Shown here piece by piece: positions 52,953 through 60,409 of a stretch of DNA of 64,000 nucleotides. Under the pieces are notes generated by a model. The model searched no databases. It had not been told where the DNA came from and saw nothing but the letters and a program-made list of their open reading frames with translations. Positions within the stretch are counted from its first letter, which is position 1. Every line of letters starts with the position of its first letter. The translations under genes were made by a program, and so were the position numbers. Source of the DNA: Chloroflexota bacterium. GTDB taxonomy: Bacteria; Chloroflexota; Dehalococcoidia; JACPQK01. The DNA is taken from positions 1 to 64,000 of the forward strand of contig JACPQM010000092.1 in assembly GCA_016190505.1 (NCBI GenBank), written 5' to 3'.

Positions 52953-53525
52953 TCAGGTGAGCCACGCGTCCTCCGGTTCCGGTCCGACGGCCGCTGGGTT
53001 CTCGGGATCAAATGTCCAACGGGCCGGATTGTTGGCAATGTATTGGCGGATGTGGTGTAGGGACGCTTCGTTGCGGATGATGTGTTCGTAGTAGTTGCGT
53101 TGCCAGACAGGCAGGCCCGGTGCAACTCTAACGACATTGATACGTTTGGTCGTCGCCGACTTGAACCCGCGGACAATCGCGCCGACGGTCTGTGATGGCG
53201 AGCGAAACGTAGGGGCGTATTGCGTAGGGGCGTATTGCAATACGCCCCTACGTTCGCCAATTATTACAACGATGGCATGGAAATGGTTGGGCATGACTAC
53301 GTATTCGTCCAATACCGCTTGCGGGCGTAGTTGTGGTGTATTCAGCCATTGGCTCTCGATGGCAAGGCCGGCGGAGTTTGGGCTCATGCCGCCGTTCACG
53401 ATTTCCCCAAACAAGCATTCCCTGTCATGCGCAACGATGGTCAAGAAATACGCCCCGGCCTGTGCGTAGTCATATCCTGGTAGGCGAATTGAACGACGGT
53501 GGTAGCCTTCAAGAACAGCGCTCAT
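52953..53525 (-). CDS. REP-associated tyrosine transposase (RAYT)
   Basis: This Y1_Tnp/HUH single-strand transposase-like protein has RRSIRLPGYDYAQAGAYFLTI, the HUH motif VVMPNHFHAIVVI, and the late Tyr segment VWQRNYYEHIIRNE, with a final IRQYIANNPARW. RAYTs act on short palindromic REP sequences. It is flanked by, and contains, GTAGGGGCGTATTG palindromes; the internal copy is translated as RRGVLQYAPTQYAPT. ATG 53525 is chosen; GTG 53540 is also possible. It is probably the source of the REP family dispersed in this window. Confidence 0.93.
   Translation of the reverse strand: MSAVLEGYHRRSIRLPGYDYAQAGAYFLTIVAHDRECLFGEIVNGGMSPNSAGLAIESQWLNTPQLRPQAVLDEYVVMPNHFHAIVVIIGERRGVLQYAPTQYAPTFRSPSQTVGAIVRGFKSATTKRINVVRVAPGLPVWQRNYYEHIIRNEASLHHIRQYIANNPARWTFDPENPAAVGPEPEDAWLT
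53208..53252. repeat. REP palindrome inside the transposase gene
   Basis: A perfect 30-base palindrome (53223-53252; arm CGTAGGGGCGTATTG) is preceded by an extra half-copy at 53208-53222. It is in frame with the transposase. Confidence 0.9.
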
Positions 53526-53539
53526 GGCACGAGTCAGCA

Positions 53540-53569
53540 CGTAGGGGCGTATTGCAGTACGCCCCTACG
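53540..53569. repeat. REP palindrome between transposase and oxidoreductase genes
   Basis: The same CGTAGGGGCGTATTG arms as the copy in the transposase gene, with one mismatch at the centre. CTA at 53565-53567 is the TAG stop of the minus-strand oxidoreductase gene. Confidence 0.9.
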
Positions 53570-56135
53570 CCTTGCGCACCTTCACCCTGGCGCAAAGGTC
53601 CACCTGGCCGGAGACCATATCCAGGTGGTCCCAGCCGTAGGGGACCAGGGTGTTGAAATGGGGGCCTTTACCTTTGGCCACAGGCAGACCCCTGGCCCAG
53701 TGGCCCAGGCAGGAAGCGATGCCCACCACCTCCGGATGGATGCACTGGGAGACCTTCGCTTCCGCCTTGACGCTGGTGCCCGCCGTGGACTCCACCAGCA
53801 CCACGTCGCCGTCGTTGATGCCTTTCCTGAAGGCGGTATCCGGGTTGATCATGACCCGGTAGGCGTAGCTGTGGCGGTCGGAGACCTCGGTGAGCCAGGG
53901 GTTGGCGTGAGTCACCGAGGTCATGTGGTAGGCCAGCTTGTAGTTGACGGCGAACAGGTCGTGGTCACCCGGGTCGCCGGTGTGGGCTGTGCAGCCCGTC
54001 CACAGGGGCAAGGGCTGGAAGCAAGAGAGGTCCAGCTTCAGGCCCAGCTCGCCGGCCAGGGCGCCCGTCTGCTGTCCGGCTTGCATCAGGAACTCGAAAT
54101 AGATGGGGAAGCGGGGCAGGGTCCGCAGTGGCCTACCCTCTCCCTCTGGGAGAGGGCGAGGCTGAGGGCCCCACACCGCGCGCGGGAAGCGCTCCACCAG
54201 CGACCGGGGGATAGAGACCAGGCCATGCTCTTTGAACCAGGGCAGGCCCTTACCCTCACCGAACATCGTCTTCATCCGCCGGTCCAGGATGTCGTCGCAG
54301 GTGTGGGTGAGGGCGTCGGACAGGCGGTACTGTCCCTTCAGCTCAAGCCGGTCGTTCAACCGCTCGTTGAGCTTGCCCAGCAGGCCAAGGCGCTGGGCCA
54401 CGTTCTGGAAGGTCTCCGCAATGTGAGGCACGCCAGCGGCGGGCTCGACCACCGGCTGCCTGAGGGTGTAGTACCAGTGGTCGCCGGTGACCCAGCCGCG
54501 CATGGAGTTCATGGGGAAGTCCAGCCGCTCCAGGACGTGCCTGATGGGGATGAACACGTCGGCGAGCTCGGCGGTCTCGTTCAGCTTGTCCCCCATGAAC
54601 ACCACAAACGGTATTGTGGGTAGCGCCTGGGCGAGAACATGGGGGATTCCCACCATCATCACGTTGGCGAAATTGATGATGAGTACCTCGGGGTGATAGG
54701 GCAGGATGCTGGGCTGGCGGAGCAGGCTCAGCCCCATCATGACCTGGGCCGAGCCCCGCCCGGCGGGGAAAATCTCGCCCATATGCACGGTCTGGGGCGC
54801 CCTGGGCACCTTGGGTGGGTAGGGCTTCTCCGACTGCGGCTCCGGCGAGCCCGTGACCAGCAGCCCGTCCGGGCTGGCGCTGATCCGCGGCTGGCCCCCT
54901 GGTCCCACGGTGTTGGTGCTGATAACACCTCCGGGCACGTCTACAGACCCTACCACTACATTGAGTAGCTCGATGGCGGTCCCCGTCCACAGACCATCCC
55001 GGTGGGCGGTGGCGCCCCGGCTATCGGGGAAGGCGCACACCGGGCGGAAGGGAAGAGTCTGCCCCTCCATGACCATAGTGCTGCCGATGGAGGCGGTCTC
55101 GGCGAACTCCTGGGCCAGGGAACGGATGGCCGCCGCGGGCAGCGTGGTGATTTCCGAAACGCGCTCGGGGTTGTAGCCCGCTATGTGGTCGCGCAGCTTG
55201 CGGAAAGCGGGCGAGCAGGCGATGCCGGCTACGCGGTATTCTCGATCCAGGGCCGGGCGCTGGACGTTTGGGTCGTCGAAGGGGCGGGCGGCGCCCACGG
55301 CCTCGTCCCACACCAGTGGCTTCCTGGTGGCCGCATCCCGCACGTAGTGCCCGTCGGACCCCACCAGGTAGGCGGCGTTGGTCTGGGTGCTAAGGAAAGG
55401 CCCGTCCCACACCTTGAGCTCGTTGAGCAACACGTGGAGCATGGACAACGCCAGGGCGCCGTCGGTCCCCGGCCGGATGGGGAGCCACTGGTTGGCCTTG
55501 GAGGCAATGGGCGAACAAATGGGGTCAATGACCACCAGCTTCATGCCCCGGGCGCGGGCCTCGGCCAGGCCCAGGGCGGAGCGCATGTTGTCGTGGCCGG
55601 CGATGCCGCCCTTCTGCGAGCCGAACAAGATAAGCAGGCGGCAGCGCGCCCAGTCCACCTCGGTGTGCATGGCGCCGTTGTTCAGGTAGTGGGCAGTGAC
55701 GTGGGCGCCCGAGAAGCCGCCCTGGCTCCAGTTGGGCGTGCCACAGACCTCGGCGAAGGCGCCGATAGTGGCGGTCACCCAGTCGGCTTCCCCCGTTCCC
55801 TGGAAGACCACCAGTTTGCGGGGGTCGTCGGCCAGCACCGGCTTGATGCGCGACGCCACCATGTCCAGGGCCTCGTCCCAGCCTATCTCTTGCCATCTGG
55901 GGTCAACGCCCACACCCTTCTCCGGGTTGGTACGGCGCAGGGGGCGAGTCACCCGGTTGGGGTCGTACAGCGTCATGAGGTGGGCCATGCCCTTGGCGCA
56001 GATGCGCCCGTTGTTGTGGGGGTTATCAGGGTTGCCCTCGATCTTGACGATAACCCCATCTTTGCGGTGCACCTTGAGGCCGCAGCAGTTGGGGCACACC
56101 CGGCACACGCTGGGAATCCAGACGTCGTCAGGCAT
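53565..56135 (-). CDS. molybdopterin oxidoreductase catalytic subunit (paralogue B)
   Basis: This 856-residue paralogue of 37164-39716 is colinear over most of its length. [4Fe-4S] cysteines are Cys11, Cys14, Cys18 and Cys46 (GRICAKG). At the position of Cys158 in paralogue A it has His149 (AHVTAHYLNNGAMH), so the expected Mo ligand is not Cys. The stretch WGPQPRPLPEGEGRPLRT is encoded by an inserted CCCTCTCCC...GGGAGAGGG palindrome and is absent from paralogue A. No Tat signal; no partner subunit adjacent. Confidence 0.9.
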   Translation of the reverse strand: MPDDVWIPSVCRVCPNCCGLKVHRKDGVIVKIEGNPDNPHNNGRICAKGMAHLMTLYDPNRVTRPLRRTNPEKGVGVDPRWQEIGWDEALDMVASRIKPVLADDPRKLVVFQGTGEADWVTATIGAFAEVCGTPNWSQGGFSGAHVTAHYLNNGAMHTEVDWARCRLLILFGSQKGGIAGHDNMRSALGLAEARARGMKLVVIDPICSPIASKANQWLPIRPGTDGALALSMLHVLLNELKVWDGPFLSTQTNAAYLVGSDGHYVRDAATRKPLVWDEAVGAARPFDDPNVQRPALDREYRVAGIACSPAFRKLRDHIAGYNPERVSEITTLPAAAIRSLAQEFAETASIGSTMVMEGQTLPFRPVCAFPDSRGATAHRDGLWTGTAIELLNVVVGSVDVPGGVISTNTVGPGGQPRISASPDGLLVTGSPEPQSEKPYPPKVPRAPQTVHMGEIFPAGRGSAQVMMGLSLLRQPSILPYHPEVLIINFANVMMVGIPHVLAQALPTIPFVVFMGDKLNETAELADVFIPIRHVLERLDFPMNSMRGWVTGDHWYYTLRQPVVEPAAGVPHIAETFQNVAQRLGLLGKLNERLNDRLELKGQYRLSDALTHTCDDILDRRMKTMFGEGKGLPWFKEHGLVSIPRSLVERFPRAVWGPQPRPLPEGEGRPLRTLPRFPIYFEFLMQAGQQTGALAGELGLKLDLSCFQPLPLWTGCTAHTGDPGDHDLFAVNYKLAYHMTSVTHANPWLTEVSDRHSYAYRVMINPDTAFRKGINDGDVVLVESTAGTSVKAEAKVSQCIHPEVVGIASCLGHWARGLPVAKGKGPHFNTLVPYGWDHLDMVSGQVDLCARVKVRKA
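54136..54156. repeat. palindrome inserted in oxidoreductase gene
   Basis: CCCTCTCCC (54136-54144) and GGGAGAGGG (54148-54156) form a perfect hairpin, translated in frame as part of PLPEGEG. The same family occurs at 56260-56320 and 21485. Confidence 0.8.
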
Positions 56136-56251
56136 AGTCAGATACCTTCAACCTTATTCCCTGAAACGTCAGTTGTATTGCACGCGCTCAGTTGCCACAT
56201 GATACCGGCGCCTCTGGACAAGACTCACGTTTCGGGCGTCAGGCCTCCCCC

Positions 56252-56698
56252 TCACTCTAACTCTCTCCCTCCAGGGGAGAGAGTCCCGATTGCATCGGGA
56301 TCCCTCGAAGGGAGAGGGCCAGGGTGAGGGTGAGGCTCGACCAGCGCCATCGCGATGGCATCAACCACGGAGTTCGTGTGCGCCAGGACGTCGTTGTTCC
56401 AGAATCTGAGAACGAGATAGCCCCTCGCCTCCAGCCAGTCCGTCCTTTTCTGGTTAGCTTCTGCCACGGTGTCACTATTGTGCTGCCCCCCATCCAGCTC
56501 AACTACGAGCTTCTTTTCGAGGGCCACGAAGTCCACGATGTAAGGCCCTATCGGCTGCTGCCTGCGGAACTTGGCGCCTGCCGCCCGCCTACCGCCCAAC
56601 TTCGCCCAGAGCAACCGCTCGGCGTCGGTTTGCTGTCGGCGAAGCCTCCGCGCGACACGTGTCAGGGTCACGCTTTGCTCCAGCAAGTCTCCCGCCAA
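56252..56698 (-). CDS. DUF559 (Vsr-like) endonuclease-fold protein
   Basis: The core (residues about 14-120) is DUF559: ARRLRRQQTDAERLLWAKLGGRR, KFRRQQPIGPYIVDFVALEKKLVVELDGGQHN over two strands (catalytic D-x(n)-ExxGxxH-like), and FWNNDVL. The C-terminal PHPGPLPSRDPDAIGTLSPG is not part of the domain; it is encoded by the palindromic repeat at 56260-56320, which has extended the protein. Such proteins are widespread and of unclear role. Confidence 0.85.
   Translation of the reverse strand: MAGDLLEQSVTLTRVARRLRRQQTDAERLLWAKLGGRRAAGAKFRRQQPIGPYIVDFVALEKKLVVELDGGQHNSDTVAEANQKRTDWLEARGYLVLRFWNNDVLAHTNSVVDAIAMALVEPHPHPGPLPSRDPDAIGTLSPGGRELE
56260..56320. repeat. nested palindrome forming the DUF559 tail
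   Basis: CTCTCCCTCCAGGGGAGAGAG, TCCCGATTGCATCGGGA and CGAAGGGAGAGGG are interleaved inverted repeats; the middle one belongs to the TCCCGA...TCGGGA family, here sitting within a CTCTCCC-type repeat. Confidence 0.75.
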
Positions 56699-56737
56699 TC
56701 TAGCGCTCTCCCTTCTGGGGAGAGAGGAAGGGTCCCC

Positions 56738-58492
56738 CTACCGGGCCAGCCACATCTTCTCCGCCCAGGCCAGGGACATCTGGGTAGTCATGGAGTCAAT
56801 GAGCGGGAAGCCCCGCACGCGAGGCCCCAGCAAGCGGAAGTCGTCATGGGACGGCGCGCGCACCACGTAGGCCTGGTCCACAATGCGGACCTGTATCTGC
56901 CGGGCCAGGTCCTTGGCCCTGTTCATGTCCACGGTGGACCGGAAGTCATCTATCAGCTTGTCCAGCGCCGGGTCATTGACGTAGCTCTTGTTGGTGCCCC
57001 CACCCGCCTCACTGTGCAGGAAGCTCAGGAAGTAGTAGGGGTCAATATCCATGGTGCGGCTCTCGGCCATCTCCTGGTAGTTTGCGCTATTAGTGATGCG
57101 CTCCTGATACTCACCTCTGGGTAGGGACTTGAGCTTGAGCTTTACGCCCACCCGAGACCACATGTCCACCAGCCCCTCGAGGTTCTGGTTGTAGATGGAG
57201 GCCACGGTGGGGTCGAACTCCATCAGGGCCTCGAAGCCGCTGGTGTAGCCGGCCTCGGCCAGCAGCTTCTTGGACTCGTCGGGGTGGAATTCAAGGTAGC
57301 GGCGCACCTCCGGCGGATACTCGTCAACCTTCAGCATCCAGTTGTGGGCGGGCGCGGCATAGCCGATGACGGTGCCTCTACCCTGCATGACGGATTTGAC
57401 CAGACCTTCCCGGTCCACGGCCATGGCCAGTGCCCGGCGGACCCGGATGTCGTCGAAGGGCTTCTTGTCGGTGCGCATGAACCAGATGCTGGGGGCGGTC
57501 TCCAGGCAGGAAAGCACCTTGATGTCGCTGTTCAGGAAGGGTGCCGCCTGGGGATAGGCCAGGTCGCGCGCCCACAGCTCTACCTTCCCCGCCCTCATGG
57601 CGGCCAGCGCAGTGGCCACATCGGTGAGCAGTATCCACTCGATGCCATCCATATAGGGCAGGCCCTGCTTGTAGTAGTTAGGGTTACGCTCTATCACCAG
57701 CTTCACCGCGTTGACCCACTCTTTGAGATAGAAGGGGCCGGTCCCTAGCCATCCCGTATGGTCAATCTGCCCGTCCTTCTCAACCTCTTTGGGCAGAATG
57801 AGGCCGCCGTAGTGGTTGGCAAATACGCTGTCTACAATGGCGGGATAGGGGCTTTCCATGGTGAAACGGATGGTCAGAGGGTCCACCGCGGTAATAGATG
57901 TTATGGGCTTCATGGCGATGGCGCCCCGGCTCTGGAACTCCCTGTAGCGCTGGAGGCCCCAGATGACGTCGTCGGCTGTAGCCATGCGGCCGTTGACTGG
58001 AGGCTTGTCCACGAACTTGAGGTCCGGGCGCAGCTTCACCTCCAGGGTAGTATCGTTGGTCCACTTCCAGCTCTCGGCGCCTTCAGGCCCCACTGAGAAC
58101 TGGCAGGGCCCAGCCGGCTGGCGTTGGGCCAGCGGGGTGTAGATGATGTCATACACCATGGAACCGTCAGACCCCAGGAATCCCCGCTTGTGAGGCTCAA
58201 AAGTGACCACCTGCCGGCGCCAGCGGGCCTTGAGCATGCCGCCGGACTGCGGCTGGTCTGCTTTGGGTGCGGCCGTGGCCGGTGGTGGGGTTGGCGAGGC
58301 AACAGGTGCCGCGGTGGGCTGCCCGGTGGCCCCGGTGGCGGTTGGGATGGCGGTGGCCGCAGGTGCAGCGCGGGCCGCCGTAGTAGGCGTGGCGCGGGGT
58401 GGGGTGGTGGGCGTGGCGGCGGGTGCCGCCGAGGAGCATGCCGCGAACACCAGGAGCCCCAGGGCCAGCATGCTTACCAGTTTGTTGCGCAT
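56738..58492 (-). CDS. extracellular solute-binding lipoprotein, family 5 (third)
   Basis: From ATG 58492 (AGGAGG upstream; 584 residues): lipobox LVFAAC, a long Ala/Pro/Thr linker (about 20-85), and an SBP_bac_5 domain (SGGMLKARWRRQVVTFEPHK, VRRALAMAVDREGLVKSV). More distant from the tandem pair at 43-47 kb. No transporter permease is adjacent. It lies beside a molybdopterin oxidoreductase, as the other pair does. Confidence 0.92.
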   Translation of the reverse strand: MRNKLVSMLALGLLVFAACSSAAPAATPTTPPRATPTTAARAAPAATAIPTATGATGQPTAAPVASPTPPPATAAPKADQPQSGGMLKARWRRQVVTFEPHKRGFLGSDGSMVYDIIYTPLAQRQPAGPCQFSVGPEGAESWKWTNDTTLEVKLRPDLKFVDKPPVNGRMATADDVIWGLQRYREFQSRGAIAMKPITSITAVDPLTIRFTMESPYPAIVDSVFANHYGGLILPKEVEKDGQIDHTGWLGTGPFYLKEWVNAVKLVIERNPNYYKQGLPYMDGIEWILLTDVATALAAMRAGKVELWARDLAYPQAAPFLNSDIKVLSCLETAPSIWFMRTDKKPFDDIRVRRALAMAVDREGLVKSVMQGRGTVIGYAAPAHNWMLKVDEYPPEVRRYLEFHPDESKKLLAEAGYTSGFEALMEFDPTVASIYNQNLEGLVDMWSRVGVKLKLKSLPRGEYQERITNSANYQEMAESRTMDIDPYYFLSFLHSEAGGGTNKSYVNDPALDKLIDDFRSTVDMNRAKDLARQIQVRIVDQAYVVRAPSHDDFRLLGPRVRGFPLIDSMTTQMSLAWAEKMWLAR

Positions 58493-58565
58493 GGTCTCGA
58501 TACCTCCTGGCCAGTATGTGGCGCAGCCCAGGCCGTGCTGCGACCGGTGCGATAGAGATACGCAG

Positions 58566-58594
58566 TCTATAACACAGCCCTGCGCCCCTGTCAA
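58566..58594 (-). promoter_or_regulatory. promoter of third solute-binding protein gene
   Basis: On the minus strand, TTGACA (58594-58589) and TATAGA (58571-58566) are separated by 17 bases; the TAGACT of the other two promoters also occurs, offset by two bases. All three lipoprotein genes thus share a near-consensus housekeeping promoter. Confidence 0.75.
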
Positions 58595-58623
58595 GAGGAA
58601 CCCTACGGCTCTACGGCCAACGT

Positions 58624-58693
58624 GTGGGGGCGAAGCATGCGTGTCACAGGCAAAGGCCGGTCCCCTGACGTGCCCAGGATGCTTCGCCCCTAC
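58624..58693. repeat. REP-like inverted repeat, GGGGGCGAAGCAT family
   Basis: Arms GGGGGCGAAGCAT and ATGCTTCGCCCCTAC enclose about 40 bases; same family as 9924-9993. It lies in the 348-base gap between divergent genes (58493-58840), which holds no other gene. Confidence 0.85.
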
Positions 58694-58840
58694 GGGCCCG
58701 CGGGCCCCTCAAACGGATTCTTAACCTTCCCTTAACCAAAGCCCCTGGCACCAGGAAGGAATATTTCATTACACTTCTTATTGTTCAGTAGCCACATGGG
58801 GCCTGGCACGGGCACACTTATCGTAACGGAAGGGGGGACC

Positions 58841-60343
58841 ATGAAGACTCTGAACAGGCGAGATTTCCTCAAGTACGCCATGGGCGGCACTGCCGTGCTA
58901 TTGGTGGGCAGCAAGCTGGGCTGGATGCTGAAAAGCCCCGGGCAGGTTGCTGCCGCTAGCCAGACCATCAACCTGCGCATCACCGATGCCATGAAGGAGA
59001 TGGTGACCCATAACGCTGTCAACCCCGCCCGGTGCTACTTCTGGGTGTACAAGAGCGTTGTACCCGACTACCTGCCCGAGGTCCCGGGTCCAATTATCAT
59101 GGCGACCAAAGGAGACCAGGTAGGCATCACCATAACTAATGCCCTGGACGAGCCTCATGCCTTCTACATCCCGGGCATCTTCGACAGCGCCACGGTGGGG
59201 CCAGGCGGCCCCATACAACCGGGCGAGACCCGCACCGGCACCATAGACCTGACCAACGCACCGTCCGGCGCCCACCTCTACTACGACAACCTGAATGGCC
59301 CGGTGAACCGGATGATGGGGCTTCACGGCACTTTGATCGTCATGCCCACGGCGGCGGCTGCCGGGCACAAGTTCACCCCGTATGACAGTCCGACCCTTGC
59401 CGTGCAGAAGCTGTTCGACGATTTCGGGCCTACCGCCCACTTCCCCGGCCTGGCCTGGGAGGAGGGTGACAGTACCCCCTGGGCACTGGACCCCGCCATG
59501 CCCAACACCACCCCTTTCCGGCAGTACGTCTGGCTGACGCACCAGGCCAGCCCCAAGCTGTTCGCCGAGGTGGGGGACTACACTGCCGGACAGGACTACC
59601 CGGCTGAGGAGTTCATGGAGAAGTTCCTGCGGGGACCGTTCAAGGTCAACAACAGCCGGGTGAGCACCGACCCCGCCTACACGCCGCAGTTCTTCACCAT
59701 CAACGGCCAGTCCGGGATGTTCGCCCACTTCAGCCCGTACCTTACCCCCATAGGCCGCGTAGGTGAGCCGGTGGTGGTCCACATCCTGAACGCCGGGCTG
59801 TGGACCCATTCCATGCACCTTCATGCCAATCACATGTACATTACTTCCGTCAACGGCGAGGTCCAGGAGAACCCCATCTGGGTGGATGTCTACAACATCC
59901 ACCCCATGGACAGGGTTGACTACACCGTGCCCGTCACCAGGCCGCCGGACGTGCCCAACGCCCGGGGCATCGGCTTCCCAGACACCCCCTTGACCACCAT
60001 CAACGGCCACCCGGTCTGGCCGCCCGTTGAAGAGATGAATGTGTACATGCCGCCCAAGGGGACCAAGGCCAAAGCCGCCGATGGGGTTACCGATGTTGAA
60101 CTGGGGCAGCGGATGTCGCCCCTGTGTTTCCCCATGCACGACCACTCCGAGCCTTCCCAGACCGCCCAGGGCGGCAACTACAACAATGGGCTTATCGCCG
60201 GCATCTACTACACCGGCGACCGGAACACCCCCGGCCATTTCGACTTCCCCATGGAGGAGGACTTCCTCATGGCCTATCAGAACATCCGTGGTTGCATCGA
60301 GACAGAGCGGGCAGCCCCACCCCTGGGGGAGGAGCACCACTAA
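58841..60343 (+). CDS. Tat-exported multicopper-oxidase-like protein
   Basis: The Tat signal NRRDFLKYAMGGTAVLLVG leads a 500-residue protein with cupredoxin domains. The distal domain keeps HSMHLHANH (His323, His326, His328), and the C-terminal motif is CFPMHDHSE (Cys429, Met432, His433, His435), which departs from the usual HCHxxxH. The N-terminal domain has lost the HWHG and HxH pairs (EPHAFYIPG, HLYYDN). ATG 58841 has GGGGGGACC upstream. The next gene carries the missing first-domain motifs, so the two may work as one oxidase. Confidence 0.85.
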   Translation: MKTLNRRDFLKYAMGGTAVLLVGSKLGWMLKSPGQVAAASQTINLRITDAMKEMVTHNAVNPARCYFWVYKSVVPDYLPEVPGPIIMATKGDQVGITITNALDEPHAFYIPGIFDSATVGPGGPIQPGETRTGTIDLTNAPSGAHLYYDNLNGPVNRMMGLHGTLIVMPTAAAAGHKFTPYDSPTLAVQKLFDDFGPTAHFPGLAWEEGDSTPWALDPAMPNTTPFRQYVWLTHQASPKLFAEVGDYTAGQDYPAEEFMEKFLRGPFKVNNSRVSTDPAYTPQFFTINGQSGMFAHFSPYLTPIGRVGEPVVVHILNAGLWTHSMHLHANHMYITSVNGEVQENPIWVDVYNIHPMDRVDYTVPVTRPPDVPNARGIGFPDTPLTTINGHPVWPPVEEMNVYMPPKGTKAKAADGVTDVELGQRMSPLCFPMHDHSEPSQTAQGGNYNNGLIAGIYYTGDRNTPGHFDFPMEEDFLMAYQNIRGCIETERAAPPLGEEHH

Positions 60344-60409
60344 TAGGTGGGTAGGTCGGGTTCGCTAACCCGATGCGCCAGGCCGGCGGACTGATTAAGG
60401 AGAAGGACG

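Noticed and set aside
58898-60340. 480-codon open frame antisense to the Tat-exported copper protein
   Set aside because: Same reason; the sense strand has a Tat signal and copper motifs.
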